9,184 nt of DNA from contig WFRA01000435.1 of NCBI GenBank assembly GCA_015486775.1, forward strand, positions 1 through 9,184. Direction: 5' to 3'. Below, in pieces: positions 1-6,394 of the stretch (positions are counted from its first letter, which is position 1; every line of letters starts with the position of its first letter). Below the pieces are notes generated by a model that saw only the letters and a program-made list of their open reading frames with translations, was not told the origin of the DNA and did not search any database. This stretch comes from Kiritimatiellales bacterium. GTDB lineage: Bacteria; Verrucomicrobiota; Kiritimatiellia; Kiritimatiellales; Pontiellaceae. The position numbers and the translations under genes were made by a program.

Positions 1-2
1 CC

Positions 3-53
3 TTCTACCTTTTTGAAGAATTCATCGAACTGATGGAGGCGAACCAAAAGTAG
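3..53 (+). CDS. possible 3' end of a gene cut by the left edge
   Basis: An open frame enters from the left edge and ends at a TAG at 51-53, giving a 16-residue tail that reads FYLFEEFIELMEANQK. It is acidic and could end in a short helix. I do not recognise the family, and 16 codons are too few to rule out chance. The stop codon touches the left arm of the hairpin at 52-76, a common arrangement for the end of a gene. Confidence 0.3.
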   Translation, partial: FYLFEEFIELMEANQK

Positions 54-76
54 GATGTCACATTTTGTGACATCCT
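52..76. repeat. perfect hairpin, 11-bp arms, TCACA-N3-TGTGA core
   Basis: The arms AGGATGTCACA and TGTGACATCCT are perfectly complementary around a TTT loop. No T-run follows, so it is not a classical intrinsic terminator. The core TCACA-N3-TGTGA recurs in the second hairpin at 148-174. Read as protein from 55, it gives MSHFVTSS, which resembles the SQFVTS stretch of ORF6N-domain proteins. The hairpin may therefore be a degraded coding piece, a protein-binding operator or a mobile palindrome. Confidence 0.75.
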
Positions 77-97
77 CACGGAGACGAGCCAGTAACG

Positions 98-238
98 ATG
101 GAAGGTTATTCAAATAACAAGGCGGGACTTGTCCGCGAGGAAATCCGGAACTTATCACAAATTGTGATAAGTTCGACCTTCAAGCATGCTCCACGAGTTC
201 GGGCTTTTACGGAACAGGGTGTCGCGATGCTTTCATAA
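98..238 (+). pseudogene. ORF6N-domain gene relic (internal fragment)
   Basis: From the ATG at 98 to the TAA at 236-238 the frame encodes 46 residues. The stretch NLSQIVISS, then KHAPRVRAFTEQGVAMLS at the end, matches the well-known second half of the ORF6N (phage/KilA-N-associated DNA-binding) domain, usually written NLRSQ.V.S...YAFTEQGVAMLS. Complete ORF6N proteins have about 60-80 residues before this part and continue for 50-200 after AMLS. Here the upstream part does not look like the domain, and a stop follows AMLS directly. I read it as a decayed phage or mobile-element-linked gene, not a working protein. A short functional peptide cannot be excluded. Confidence 0.6.
148..174. repeat. 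perfect hairpin, 12-bp arms, TCACA-N3-TGTGA core
   Basis: GAACTTATCACA and TGTGATAAGTTC are perfect inverted arms around an AAT loop. The hairpin lies inside the ORF6N relic, where it covers the codons for NLSQIVISS. It shares the TCACA-N3-TGTGA centre with the hairpin at 52-76, but the outer arms differ. That suggests a shared binding core or shared coding ancestry, not a simple copy. Confidence 0.8.
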
Positions 239-239
239 A

Positions 240-287
240 GTGGCGGAGGAAAGCCCCGAATATAAAACAAAGATGGAAAATGAATGA
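240..287 (+). pseudogene. relic of a DUF2442 gene 3' end
   Basis: The frame from 240 to the TGA at 285-287 encodes VAEESPEYKTKMENE. The downstream DUF2442 gene ends (762-809) in [15 protein letters not shown]. The two are equal in length, 9 of 15 residues are identical, and 35 of 48 bases match, including the shared run CGAATATAAAAC. In both, the TGA overlaps the next ATG as ATGA. This looks like the leftover tail of an earlier DUF2442 copy. Upstream of 240 the frame no longer resembles DUF2442. A conserved leader that happens to be translatable is the alternative. Confidence 0.5.
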
Positions 288-523
288 GTCCAACGGTTTT
301 TCGGCACAGGAATGCTAGATTTTATTTCTTCACTCGCGAGGAGCCAAGGATGCACATACACGTGCAGACTCCGGATGGTGAAGCAAAGTTTTGGATGGAG
401 CCGAAAATCGAGCTGGCAAAAACAATTGGACTGAAACCAAAGGAACTGGGAAAACTTAGGGAAATAATAGAGAAGCATCAGGAGATCATCATCAATGAGT
501 GGAACCGCAACCATAAGCGTTGA
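284..523 (+). CDS. DUF4160 family protein
   Basis: This 79-residue protein matches the DUF4160 pattern: an MSPTVFR start, an aromatic RFYFFTREE strand, the hallmark RMHIHVQ (usually PPHIHV), then EAKFWMEPKIELAKT and a C-terminal helix [21 protein letters not shown]. Length is normal for the family. The biochemical role is unknown. DUF4160 genes often sit beside DUF2442 genes, and the pair behaves like a mobile toxin-antitoxin-style module; that reading is inference. The ATG overlaps the stop of the DUF2442-like relic (ATGA at 284-287), and there is only a weak purine stretch upstream, so start by coupling is possible. Its 3' end overlaps the next gene by 29 bases. Confidence 0.85.
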   Translation: MSPTVFRHRNARFYFFTREEPRMHIHVQTPDGEAKFWMEPKIELAKTIGLKPKELGKLREIIEKHQEIIINEWNRNHKR

Positions 524-809
524 AAACATAACCCCCTTCGCGGTTTGGGTTTTCGACGGGAAAAAGGAATATGCCATTCCTTTTTCCGAGTTTCCATGCC
601 TTGGAAAAGCATCGGTCGAACAATTGATGCACCCAACGCTTTCCCATGGGTTTCATCTTCGGTGGCAAGAGCTGGATGTCGACATCGACCTTCGTTCGCT
701 CGACCATCTGGAGGATTTCCCCCTCTATTTTGAATCGCCTGAATCCACGGCCCGCAACATGGTTGCGGAAAGCGCCCACGAATATAAAACGAAGAGAGAA
801 AAACAATGA
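495..809 (+). CDS. DUF2442 family protein
   Basis: This 104-residue protein has the DUF2442 signature: a strand with [20 protein letters not shown], a variable middle with a helix (ASVEQL), then [18 protein letters not shown] followed by the usual ...FPLYFE end at about residue 80. The remaining ~24 residues are a charged tail (EYKTKREKQ) beyond the core domain. The start at 495 lies inside DUF4160, a 29-base overlap typical of tightly coupled partner genes. The function is unknown. Pairing with DUF4160 suggests partners in one complex or a toxin-antitoxin-like module, which is inferred. Its stop overlaps the guaA start (ATGA at 806-809), so it is likely co-transcribed with guaA. It carries a palindrome of the recurrent TTCC...GGAA type at 591-607. 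Confidence 0.85.
   Translation: MSGTATISVENITPFAVWVFDGKKEYAIPFSEFPCLGKASVEQLMHPTLSHGFHLRWQELDVDIDLRSLDHLEDFPLYFESPESTARNMVAESAHEYKTKREKQ
591..607. repeat. TTCC...GGAA palindrome, copy 1
   Basis: TTTCCATGCCTTGGAAA has perfect 6-bp arms (TTTCCA/TGGAAA) around five bases. It lies in the DUF2442 gene and encodes FPCLGK. It belongs to the same motif set as the copies in guaA and carB, though its centre (TGCCT) departs most from the others. Confidence 0.6.
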
Positions 810-2353
810 AACATTCCGAATGGATTGCCATCCTGGACTATGGCTCGCAGGTCACGCAGCTGATTGCGCGGCGCATCCGCGAGCAGAAGGTCTACTGCGA
901 AATCATCCGCTTCGATACCCCGGCGGAAGAAATCAAAAAACGCGCGCCGAAAGGGATCATCCTTTCCGGCGGGCCGTGCAGCGTGCCGGACGACGATTCG
1001 CCCAAGTGCGATCCCGCCCTTTTTGAACTCGGCATTCCAATCCTTGGAATCTGCTACGGCATGCAGCTGGCCGCCCAGACCCTTGGCGGCTCGGTTCAGC
1101 CCGGCCTCAGGCGCGAGTATGGCAAGGCGATGATGCAGCTCGTCCAAAGCTCCCCGCTTTTCCAGGGGTTGGAACCCGACCTCCAGGTTTGGATGAGCCA
1201 TGGCGACAAGGTCGAGACCCTGCCCGAAGGCTTCGAGGTCGTTGCGAAATCCGACAACTGCCCCTTCGCGGCGATGCAGGATCTCGACCGCAACATCTTC
1301 GGCCTCCAGTTCCATCCCGAGGTGGTTCACACGCCGCAGGGTAAGGAGATGCTCTGGAACTTTGCCTTTAAGATTTGCGGATGCTCCGGCGACTGGGCCA
1401 TGTCGAAATTTGTCGATCACACGATCAAGCAGGTTCGAGAGCAGGTTGGCAGCGACCATGTCCTGCTCGGGCTGTCCGGCGGGGTCGACTCCTCCGTCGT
1501 GGCCGCCCTGCTGCACAAAGCCATCGGCGAGCAGCTCCATTGCGTCTATGTCGACAACGGCCTCATGCGCCACCGCGAAACCGAGGAGATCGAAGAACTC
1601 TTCGGCAACGCCTTCGGCATCGACCTCGTGGTCGCCCGCGAAGGCGACCTTTTCCTCGGCAAGCTGGCCGGGGTCGCCGATCCCGAGGAGAAGCGCAAGA
1701 TTATTGGCGGCACCTTCATTGATGTCTTTGCCGACAAGGCCCGCCTTTTCAAGGGAAAGGTAAAATATCTCGCGCAAGGCACGCTCTACCCCGACGTCAT
1801 CGAAAGCGTCTCCCCGATCGGCGGTCCTTCGGCCACCATCAAGAGCCACCACAATGTCGGCGGCCTGCCCGACGACCTCCAGTTCGATCTGATCGAGCCG
1901 CTGCGCGAACTCTTCAAGGACGAAGTCCGCGAAGTCGGCCGCGAACTCGGCCTCCCAAGCTACGTCGTCGACCGCCAACCCTTTCCCGGCCCCGGCCTGG
2001 CCGTCCGGATCATTGGCGACATTACACCCGAGCGCATCGACGTGCTCCAGCAGGCCGACCTGCGCGTCCGCGAAGAGATCCTGAAAATGGAAAACCATCT
2101 CGACGTGTGGCAATACTTCGCCGTGCTGCTGCCCATCCAGACCGTCGGCGTGATGGGCGACGACCGCACCTACGAAAACGTCGTCGCCGTCCGCGCCGTC
2201 GAAAGCCGCGACGGCATGACGGCCGACTGGTACAAGCTCCCCTACGAAGTGATGGATTCCATCTCCAACCGGATCATCAACGAAGTCCGCGGCGTCAACC
2301 GCGTCTGCTACGACATTTCTTCCAAGCCGCCAAGCACCATCGAATGGGAGTGA
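806..2353 (+). CDS. guaA: GMP synthase (glutamine-hydrolysing)
   Basis: GuaA makes GMP from XMP, ATP and glutamine in the cytoplasm, the last step of guanine nucleotide synthesis. The 515 residues fit the family length. The N-terminal class I glutamine amidotransferase domain (about 1-195) has the oxyanion strand LSGGP (53-57), nucleophile Cys83 in GICYGMQ, and the His170/Glu172 pair in QFHPE. The ATP-pyrophosphatase domain follows with its P-loop SGGVDSS at 224-230, and the C-terminal dimerisation domain contains [12 protein letters not shown] and ends in the family-typical [10 protein letters not shown]. The ATG at 806 starts [15 protein letters not shown], the usual beginning, with AGAGAG upstream as a modest ribosome site, and overlaps the DUF2442 stop. 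No terminator hairpin is visible after the stop. GC is visibly higher than in the next two genes. Confidence 0.98.
   Translation: MKHSEWIAILDYGSQVTQLIARRIREQKVYCEIIRFDTPAEEIKKRAPKGIILSGGPCSVPDDDSPKCDPALFELGIPILGICYGMQLAAQTLGGSVQPGLRREYGKAMMQLVQSSPLFQGLEPDLQVWMSHGDKVETLPEGFEVVAKSDNCPFAAMQDLDRNIFGLQFHPEVVHTPQGKEMLWNFAFKICGCSGDWAMSKFVDHTIKQVREQVGSDHVLLGLSGGVDSSVVAALLHKAIGEQLHCVYVDNGLMRHRETEEIEELFGNAFGIDLVVAREGDLFLGKLAGVADPEEKRKIIGGTFIDVFADKARLFKGKVKYLAQGTLYPDVIESVSPIGGPSATIKSHHNVGGLPDDLQFDLIEPLRELFKDEVREVGRELGLPSYVVDRQPFPGPGLAVRIIGDITPERIDVLQQADLRVREEILKMENHLDVWQYFAVLLPIQTVGVMGDDRTYENVVAVRAVESRDGMTADWYKLPYEVMDSISNRIINEVRGVNRVCYDISSKPPSTIEWE
1034..1050. repeat. TTCC...GGAA palindrome, copy 2
   Basis: ATTCCAATCCTTGGAAT has perfect 7-bp arms around TCC. 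It sits in guaA, encoding IPILG just before the catalytic GICYG motif. The codons CCA, CTT and GGA differ from the CCC/CCG, CTC/CTG and GGC preferred around it. A weaker relative with 5-bp arms, TTCCAGGGGTTGGAA, lies at 1160-1174. Confidence 0.75.
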
Positions 2354-2355
2354 AC

Positions 2356-2409
2356 GGAAACTGGAAACTTGAAACCGGAAACTTGAAACGGGAAACGGGA
2401 AGTTCAAAC
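2356..2409. repeat. GGAAACTTGAAAC-type short tandem repeat
   Basis: Most of the 94-base spacer between guaA and the methyltransferase gene is made of related units: GGAAACT, then two adjacent 14-mers GGAAACTTGAAACC (2363-2376) and GGAAACTTGAAACG (2377-2390), then GGGAAAC and a diverged GGGAAGTTCAAAC. The opposite strand would read as a repeating FRFQVSS-type peptide, a pattern I know from spurious predictions in Bacteroidota and PVC genomes. I see no convincing promoter or terminator in the spacer. Confidence 0.7.
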
Positions 2410-2447
2410 AGAAGAATGAGCAGCGAATTCAGTAGCCATTTAGCCGG

Positions 2448-3635
2448 ATGAAATATTTAACAAAAAAAGAAGGTACCAGAACCAGAAGGGAAGGCGCGAG
2501 GGAAAGGCTCTTTCGCCTGGGTTCCGATGCCTTGTCGGAAAAAGAACTACTTTCCATACTTTTGGGAGGCGGAATGCAGGATTCCACCTTCTTAGAAATC
2601 AAAAACCTAATCAACAAGAACCCCCTACAGACCTCCATTGAGGAACTTCTAAAAATCAGAGGTATCGGAAAGGAAAAGGCGTTGCGTATTGTCGCCGCCC
2701 TCTCCTTTGTAAAACGGTTCTTCGAATCCGCAGGGGAAGAGTTTGAAATCGGTTGCGTTGCAGAAGAGATGCAGGAGTACCTGACCGGATTCTTTCAAGA
2801 AAGCCTTTCTGAAAACCTAGCAAACACTTCTTTTAATACAGATTCCTGTGGAATGCTGAACAAGATCCATGCGGGAGATTGCCTGGAAGTCATGAAGCGA
2901 ATTCCTTCAGGAACCGTTGACATGGTTCTTTGCGATTTGCCGTATGGGACAACGCAAAATAAATGGGACTGTGTTATCCCTCTGAATCGCCTTTGGTGTG
3001 AATACGAACGGGTACTAAAAAGAAAAGGCGTTGTTGTTCTAACTTCCCAGGGCATCTTTACCGCAAAGCTTATCTTGAGCAACGAGACACTTTTTAAATA
3101 CAAGATTGTCTGGGAAAAATCGAAACCGACAAACTTTCTGAACGCAAAGAAGCAACCGCTCCGGAAACATGAGGATATCTGTGTTTTCTACCGGAAACAA
3201 CCGACCTACAACCCCCAGATGACAAAGGGCGAGGCCTATAACAAGGGCGTTAGGAAAAACCAACTCACCGGGAGCTATGGGGATTTCAACCCTGTTGAAG
3301 TTAAGAGTTCGGGGGAACGCTACCCCCTTGACGTGGTCTACTTCAAAACCGCCGAGAGCGAGGGTCCGGTCTACCACCCCACGCAAAAGCCCGTGGAACT
3401 GGGCAGGTACCTTATACGGACTTTCACCAACCCCGGCGACGTCGTCCTCGACAATGCGTGTGGGAGCGGAAGTTTCCTAGTCTCTGCGGTTCTTGAAGGA
3501 CGCCAGTTTATCGGCATCGAAAAAAACACCGATGTCCATCTGTTCAAAAAAAGAACCGTGGATTACATCCAAATTTGCAACGAGCGTATTAAACTGGCGA
3601 AACAGGTGATAATGCAGGACGTCGTGGCCACATGA
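2448..3635 (+). CDS. DNA methyltransferase fused to a RadC-type N-terminal domain
   Basis: A 395-residue, two-part protein. Residues about 14-92 match the N-terminal helical domain of RadC (UPF0758): GARERLFRLGSDALSEKELL, then a helix-hairpin-helix with IRGIGKEKA (70-78) and IVAALSFVKR. A short piece like the start of the RadC MPN domain (CVAEEMQEYL, 103-112) follows, but the metal-binding HNHPSG part is absent. Residues about 136-380 are an N6/N4-type DNA methyltransferase of beta-class order: HAGDCLEVM, motif IV DLPYG (163-167), HPTQKPVEL (310-318), then the AdoMet motif I region NACGSGSF (336-343) and FIGIEKN. It would methylate adenine N6 or cytosine N4 in DNA. ATG 2448 is the first start after an in-frame stop at 2433; no strong ribosome site is seen. 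Met136 could be an internal start giving a bare methyltransferase. GC is lower than in guaA, suggesting transfer. The next gene overlaps it by ATGA. Confidence 0.9.
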   Translation: MKYLTKKEGTRTRREGARERLFRLGSDALSEKELLSILLGGGMQDSTFLEIKNLINKNPLQTSIEELLKIRGIGKEKALRIVAALSFVKRFFESAGEEFEIGCVAEEMQEYLTGFFQESLSENLANTSFNTDSCGMLNKIHAGDCLEVMKRIPSGTVDMVLCDLPYGTTQNKWDCVIPLNRLWCEYERVLKRKGVVVLTSQGIFTAKLILSNETLFKYKIVWEKSKPTNFLNAKKQPLRKHEDICVFYRKQPTYNPQMTKGEAYNKGVRKNQLTGSYGDFNPVEVKSSGERYPLDVVYFKTAESEGPVYHPTQKPVELGRYLIRTFTNPGDVVLDNACGSGSFLVSAVLEGRQFIGIEKNTDVHLFKKRTVDYIQICNERIKLAKQVIMQDVVAT

Positions 3636-6370
3636 GCACGCTAAAGTACAATGAGCGTAGTTGGGCGATCGACCTCATTTCGTCGATCAACCAACAAGCC
3701 CCGGATCTCCGCGGGCCGGTTTGCCGCGCCGGCGGGGAACACACCCTCTCCGGCGGGGGCGAACGGCTCTTCCCCGATGTGCTTCTTTTCGGGGCAAACA
3801 GTTCCGTTGCCATGGGGTGGGAACTAAAAATGCCCGACACCCCCATCACCGACGAAGACCTAATCCGGAATGCCGAAAAAAAAACAGAACTTCTACAGAC
3901 CGACAGCTTTCTGCTTTGGAACGTGAACACCGCCGTGCTTTACTTGCGGGAATCCTCCGGATTCTCTCCGGCACAAATCTGGAACCTCGAAGGCGAACCT
4001 GCAACCCGCGAAACAACCGAGGAAAACAGAACCCGCTGGGAAAAACTACTGGCCAACATCCTAGGGGACATCAATCGCTATCTTTCCTCCAGCAGAATCG
4101 CCCCCCCCTCTCTATCCCTTTCCATCGCCGAAGGACTGTTCCCCAAGCTGATTGCGCAACATGCCGATGCGCTGGCGAAAACACTGGAAACCCAAGCCCG
4201 GGAAAACGGTACATTCCGCGCAGAGGCGAACCTGTATTGGACGGAAATAAAGGCTGAACATCCCCGGCAGGATAGATGGGCTCTACTGGCAAAAACAACA
4301 TTGGTGGCCTGGTGTAATCGGATTCTCTTTGCCCACCTTTTGAAGAAACCGCTCTCCGGAATTCTTCCGCATCTCGACAGAATACAAGACGCGATCGCTC
4401 CTGCTGAAGCAGTCGCTATATTCGAAGACATCTCGAGCCAGTTCAATTTTTGGAATGTATTCCAGCCCCAGCTCGGCGATGAATTGATCGACAAAGGGAC
4501 ATGGCATGCATTGCTCCAAATCCATGCCATGTTCTCCGAGGTTGACTTTGTCGAGCTGGAGCAAAACCACCTGCAGGAACTGCTGGAATGCACCCTTGAC
4601 TATTCGCGTCGGAAAACATCAGGACAGTTTGCAACACCGCGCCCTCTCGCCCGGCTCATCGCTAGCCTCGCGCTCAATAATCTTGGTATGACCGCGCACG
4701 ACCCCTGTTGTGGAACAGGCAGCATCGCACGGGCGGTTTATGACTTGAAGGTTGAAAGCGGTATCCCGCCCAAGGAGGCCATCGGCCAAGTTTTTGCGAG
4801 CGACAAGGTCGCCTATCCGCTACAAATGGCAACGATCGCCTTGGCGGAACTCGGCCACATCGGCGAAATTGCTCGCGTTTTCAAGCTTGGTTGCGAAGAA
4901 CTCATCGCAGGCAGTGACATAGACTTCAAAGACCCCAACACCGGCGTTTCCGTTCAGATTCGCTACAACGGGGCAGACTGCTTTATCTCTAATTTTCCAT
5001 TCGTGCGGCAGGAAGACATCGATATCCTCAATCCTTCATTGAGGGAGAAAGTTAACGGAATTATTTCTAAGTATCTTGGAAATGACCAAACCCTTTCCGG
5101 GAAAAGCGACCTATACGCCTATCTACCATTTCTTCTTTGGGACAAACTTTCCGAAAACGGTAGACTGGCCTTTATCTCATCGAACGCATGGATGGCTGTC
5201 GGATGGGGCAAGTGTTTCCGCACACTCCTAAGCCAATTCTACCGCATTGAAACCGTTCTGATTTCCGGAGCCGAACGCTGGTTTAACAATGTGGATGTGG
5301 TGACTTCCCTCACGGTTTTAAGCAAGCGTAACCATCCCGCTCTCCCCGAAGCGGATGAGACAACCCGCTTCGCCACCCTAAACAGAAACCTCAGCACCCT
5401 TTCGGATGCCGAGTTGCAAGATGCGGCAGACCGAATCCTCCTTCACAGGCCATCCGATTTGGTTTCGATCCGAAGCTATCCATCACAGAAAGCAATGGAT
5501 TTCACTCTTAGCTGGAATGCCTTGTTCAGCGATGTTTCTTGGCTTGCAGCCATTAAAGAACTTCTCGTTCCGGCCTCCGACCTATTCAATATCTCCCGGG
5601 GCGAGCGGCGCGGCTGGGACAAATTGTTCTTTCCTCCCGAAGGCAACCCTATCGAAGAGTGCTATCTCAAACCTGTGCTGAAGAACCTGCGAGCCACCAA
5701 AACCTACTGCGCTACCCCGGATTCACAGGCATTTTGCTGCGGGGAAAGCCTGGACGGATTAGAAGCCCTTGGCCACAGTGGAGCCATGCAGTGGATCCGC
5801 ACATTTGAACACGGCGTAAACACAAAGAACAAACCCCTCCCTGAAGCATTGGCGCGGGCAGGCTGCCAGTGGTACGAAATGAAACCCGACTCTTTGGCCG
5901 ATCTGGTTGCCCAGATCAACTACGGTGATCGGCTTTTCTTTGCAAAGCTGGACGAACCTTCATTCGTGAATCAACGGCTCATTCCACTCCGCAAGAAAAG
6001 AAGCGGACTGGATACCGAACTCATCCACGCTCTCCTAAACAGTATTATCGGACTGTTCTTTCTTGAAGCACTCGGGTTTGGCAGGGGCCTCGGTGCGCTG
6101 GATTTGAGTTCAACCCGACTACGTGAAGGACTCAAGGTGCTAAATCCGAATTTGCTTTCAACGAAACAAGCTGAACAAATCAAAGTCGCCTTCCGCCCGA
6201 TTGCAACACGAAGCGTACTCCCATTGCGAGAAGAGTTGGCTCGGCGAGATCGTCACAAGTTTGACCAGGCAGTCTTGGATGCCTATGGCGTGAGATTGCA
6301 CCACGAAGAGATAAAGGGTTCCTTGCAGTGGCTACATGAAAAAAGGTGCATACCTCGTGAACATGAATGA
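3632..6370 (+). CDS. type IIG-like restriction-modification protein
   Basis: A 912-residue single-chain nuclease/methyltransferase. Near the N-terminus lies a PD-(D/E)XK nuclease pattern: Glu43, FPD at 47-49 and ELK at 64-66. A helical linker runs to about 320. The gamma-class N6-adenine methyltransferase core follows: GQFATPRPLA (331-340), AdoMet motif I DPCCGTG (357-363), an acidic residue in FASDK (388-392), and catalytic motif IV SNFPF (453-457), where NPPF/Y is usual. Residues about 640-912 resemble a target-recognition region, with YLKPVLKNL, then NQRLIPLR and LLNSIIGLFFLEALGFGRGLG split over 780-821. The order nuclease-methyltransferase-specificity fits type IIG enzymes of the Eco57I kind and their length. 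It starts at ATGA shared with the preceding methyltransferase gene, so the two are probably translated together. It contains A9 and C8 runs. A BREX PglX protein is less likely because of the nuclease motif. Confidence 0.9.
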   Translation: MSTLKYNERSWAIDLISSINQQAPDLRGPVCRAGGEHTLSGGGERLFPDVLLFGANSSVAMGWELKMPDTPITDEDLIRNAEKKTELLQTDSFLLWNVNTAVLYLRESSGFSPAQIWNLEGEPATRETTEENRTRWEKLLANILGDINRYLSSSRIAPPSLSLSIAEGLFPKLIAQHADALAKTLETQARENGTFRAEANLYWTEIKAEHPRQDRWALLAKTTLVAWCNRILFAHLLKKPLSGILPHLDRIQDAIAPAEAVAIFEDISSQFNFWNVFQPQLGDELIDKGTWHALLQIHAMFSEVDFVELEQNHLQELLECTLDYSRRKTSGQFATPRPLARLIASLALNNLGMTAHDPCCGTGSIARAVYDLKVESGIPPKEAIGQVFASDKVAYPLQMATIALAELGHIGEIARVFKLGCEELIAGSDIDFKDPNTGVSVQIRYNGADCFISNFPFVRQEDIDILNPSLREKVNGIISKYLGNDQTLSGKSDLYAYLPFLLWDKLSENGRLAFISSNAWMAVGWGKCFRTLLSQFYRIETVLISGAERWFNNVDVVTSLTVLSKRNHPALPEADETTRFATLNRNLSTLSDAELQDAADRILLHRPSDLVSIRSYPSQKAMDFTLSWNALFSDVSWLAAIKELLVPASDLFNISRGERRGWDKLFFPPEGNPIEECYLKPVLKNLRATKTYCATPDSQAFCCGESLDGLEALGHSGAMQWIRTFEHGVNTKNKPLPEALARAGCQWYEMKPDSLADLVAQINYGDRLFFAKLDEPSFVNQRLIPLRKKRSGLDTELIHALLNSIIGLFFLEALGFGRGLGALDLSSTRLREGLKVLNPNLLSTKQAEQIKVAFRPIATRSVLPLREELARRDRHKFDQAVLDAYGVRLHHEEIKGSLQWLHEKRCIPREHE
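3876..3884 (+). repeat. A9 homopolymer run in the type IIG gene
   Basis: Nine consecutive A bases encode part of AEKK (residues 81-84), just after the nuclease motif. Slippage here would cut translation before the methyltransferase domain. Confidence 0.8.
4101..4108 (+). repeat. C8 homopolymer run in the type IIG gene
   Basis: Eight consecutive C bases encode part of IAPPS (residues 156-160), in the linker between the nuclease and methyltransferase domains. Runs of this type and length are typical phase-variation sites in restriction-modification genes. Confidence 0.8.
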
Positions 6371-6381
6371 CTTTCAGAACT

Positions 6382-6385
6382 GGAG
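6382..6385 (+). promoter_or_regulatory. ribosome binding site of carB
   Basis: GGAG lies nine bases before the carB ATG at 6395, in the 24-base gap after the type IIG gene. It supports the start that gives [17 protein letters not shown], the normal CarB N-terminus. Confidence 0.7.
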
Positions 6386-6394
6386 ATATTACAC

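Noticed and set aside
52..76. Intrinsic terminator after the left-edge gene
   Set aside because: The hairpin is perfect but no T-run follows it.
261..268. TATAAAAC as a promoter -10 box before DUF4160
   Set aside because: No matching -35 hexamer about 17 bases upstream, and the same letters occur as EYKT codons at the end of DUF2442.
646..1026. Open frame of 126 codons across the DUF2442-guaA junction
   Set aside because: Out of frame with both clearly recognised genes and composed of unlikely Arg/Pro/Ala-rich sequence.
725..2407. Long open frame of 560 codons on the minus strand opposite guaA
   Set aside because: It mirrors guaA over its full length, a known effect of GC-rich codon use; the protein is rich in repetitive Asp/Val/Gly/Ala with no recognisable domain, while guaA is certain.
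3661..4257. 198-codon + strand frame inside the type IIG gene
   Set aside because: Arg/Pro-rich out-of-frame reading of the type IIG gene with no recognisable domain; it matters only as the frame entered after a one-base insertion at the homopolymer runs.
4451..4464. Inverted repeat TGGAATGTATTCCA in the type IIG gene
   Set aside because: Arms are in the opposite order to the TTCC...GGAA set; a single short copy like this is expected by chance.
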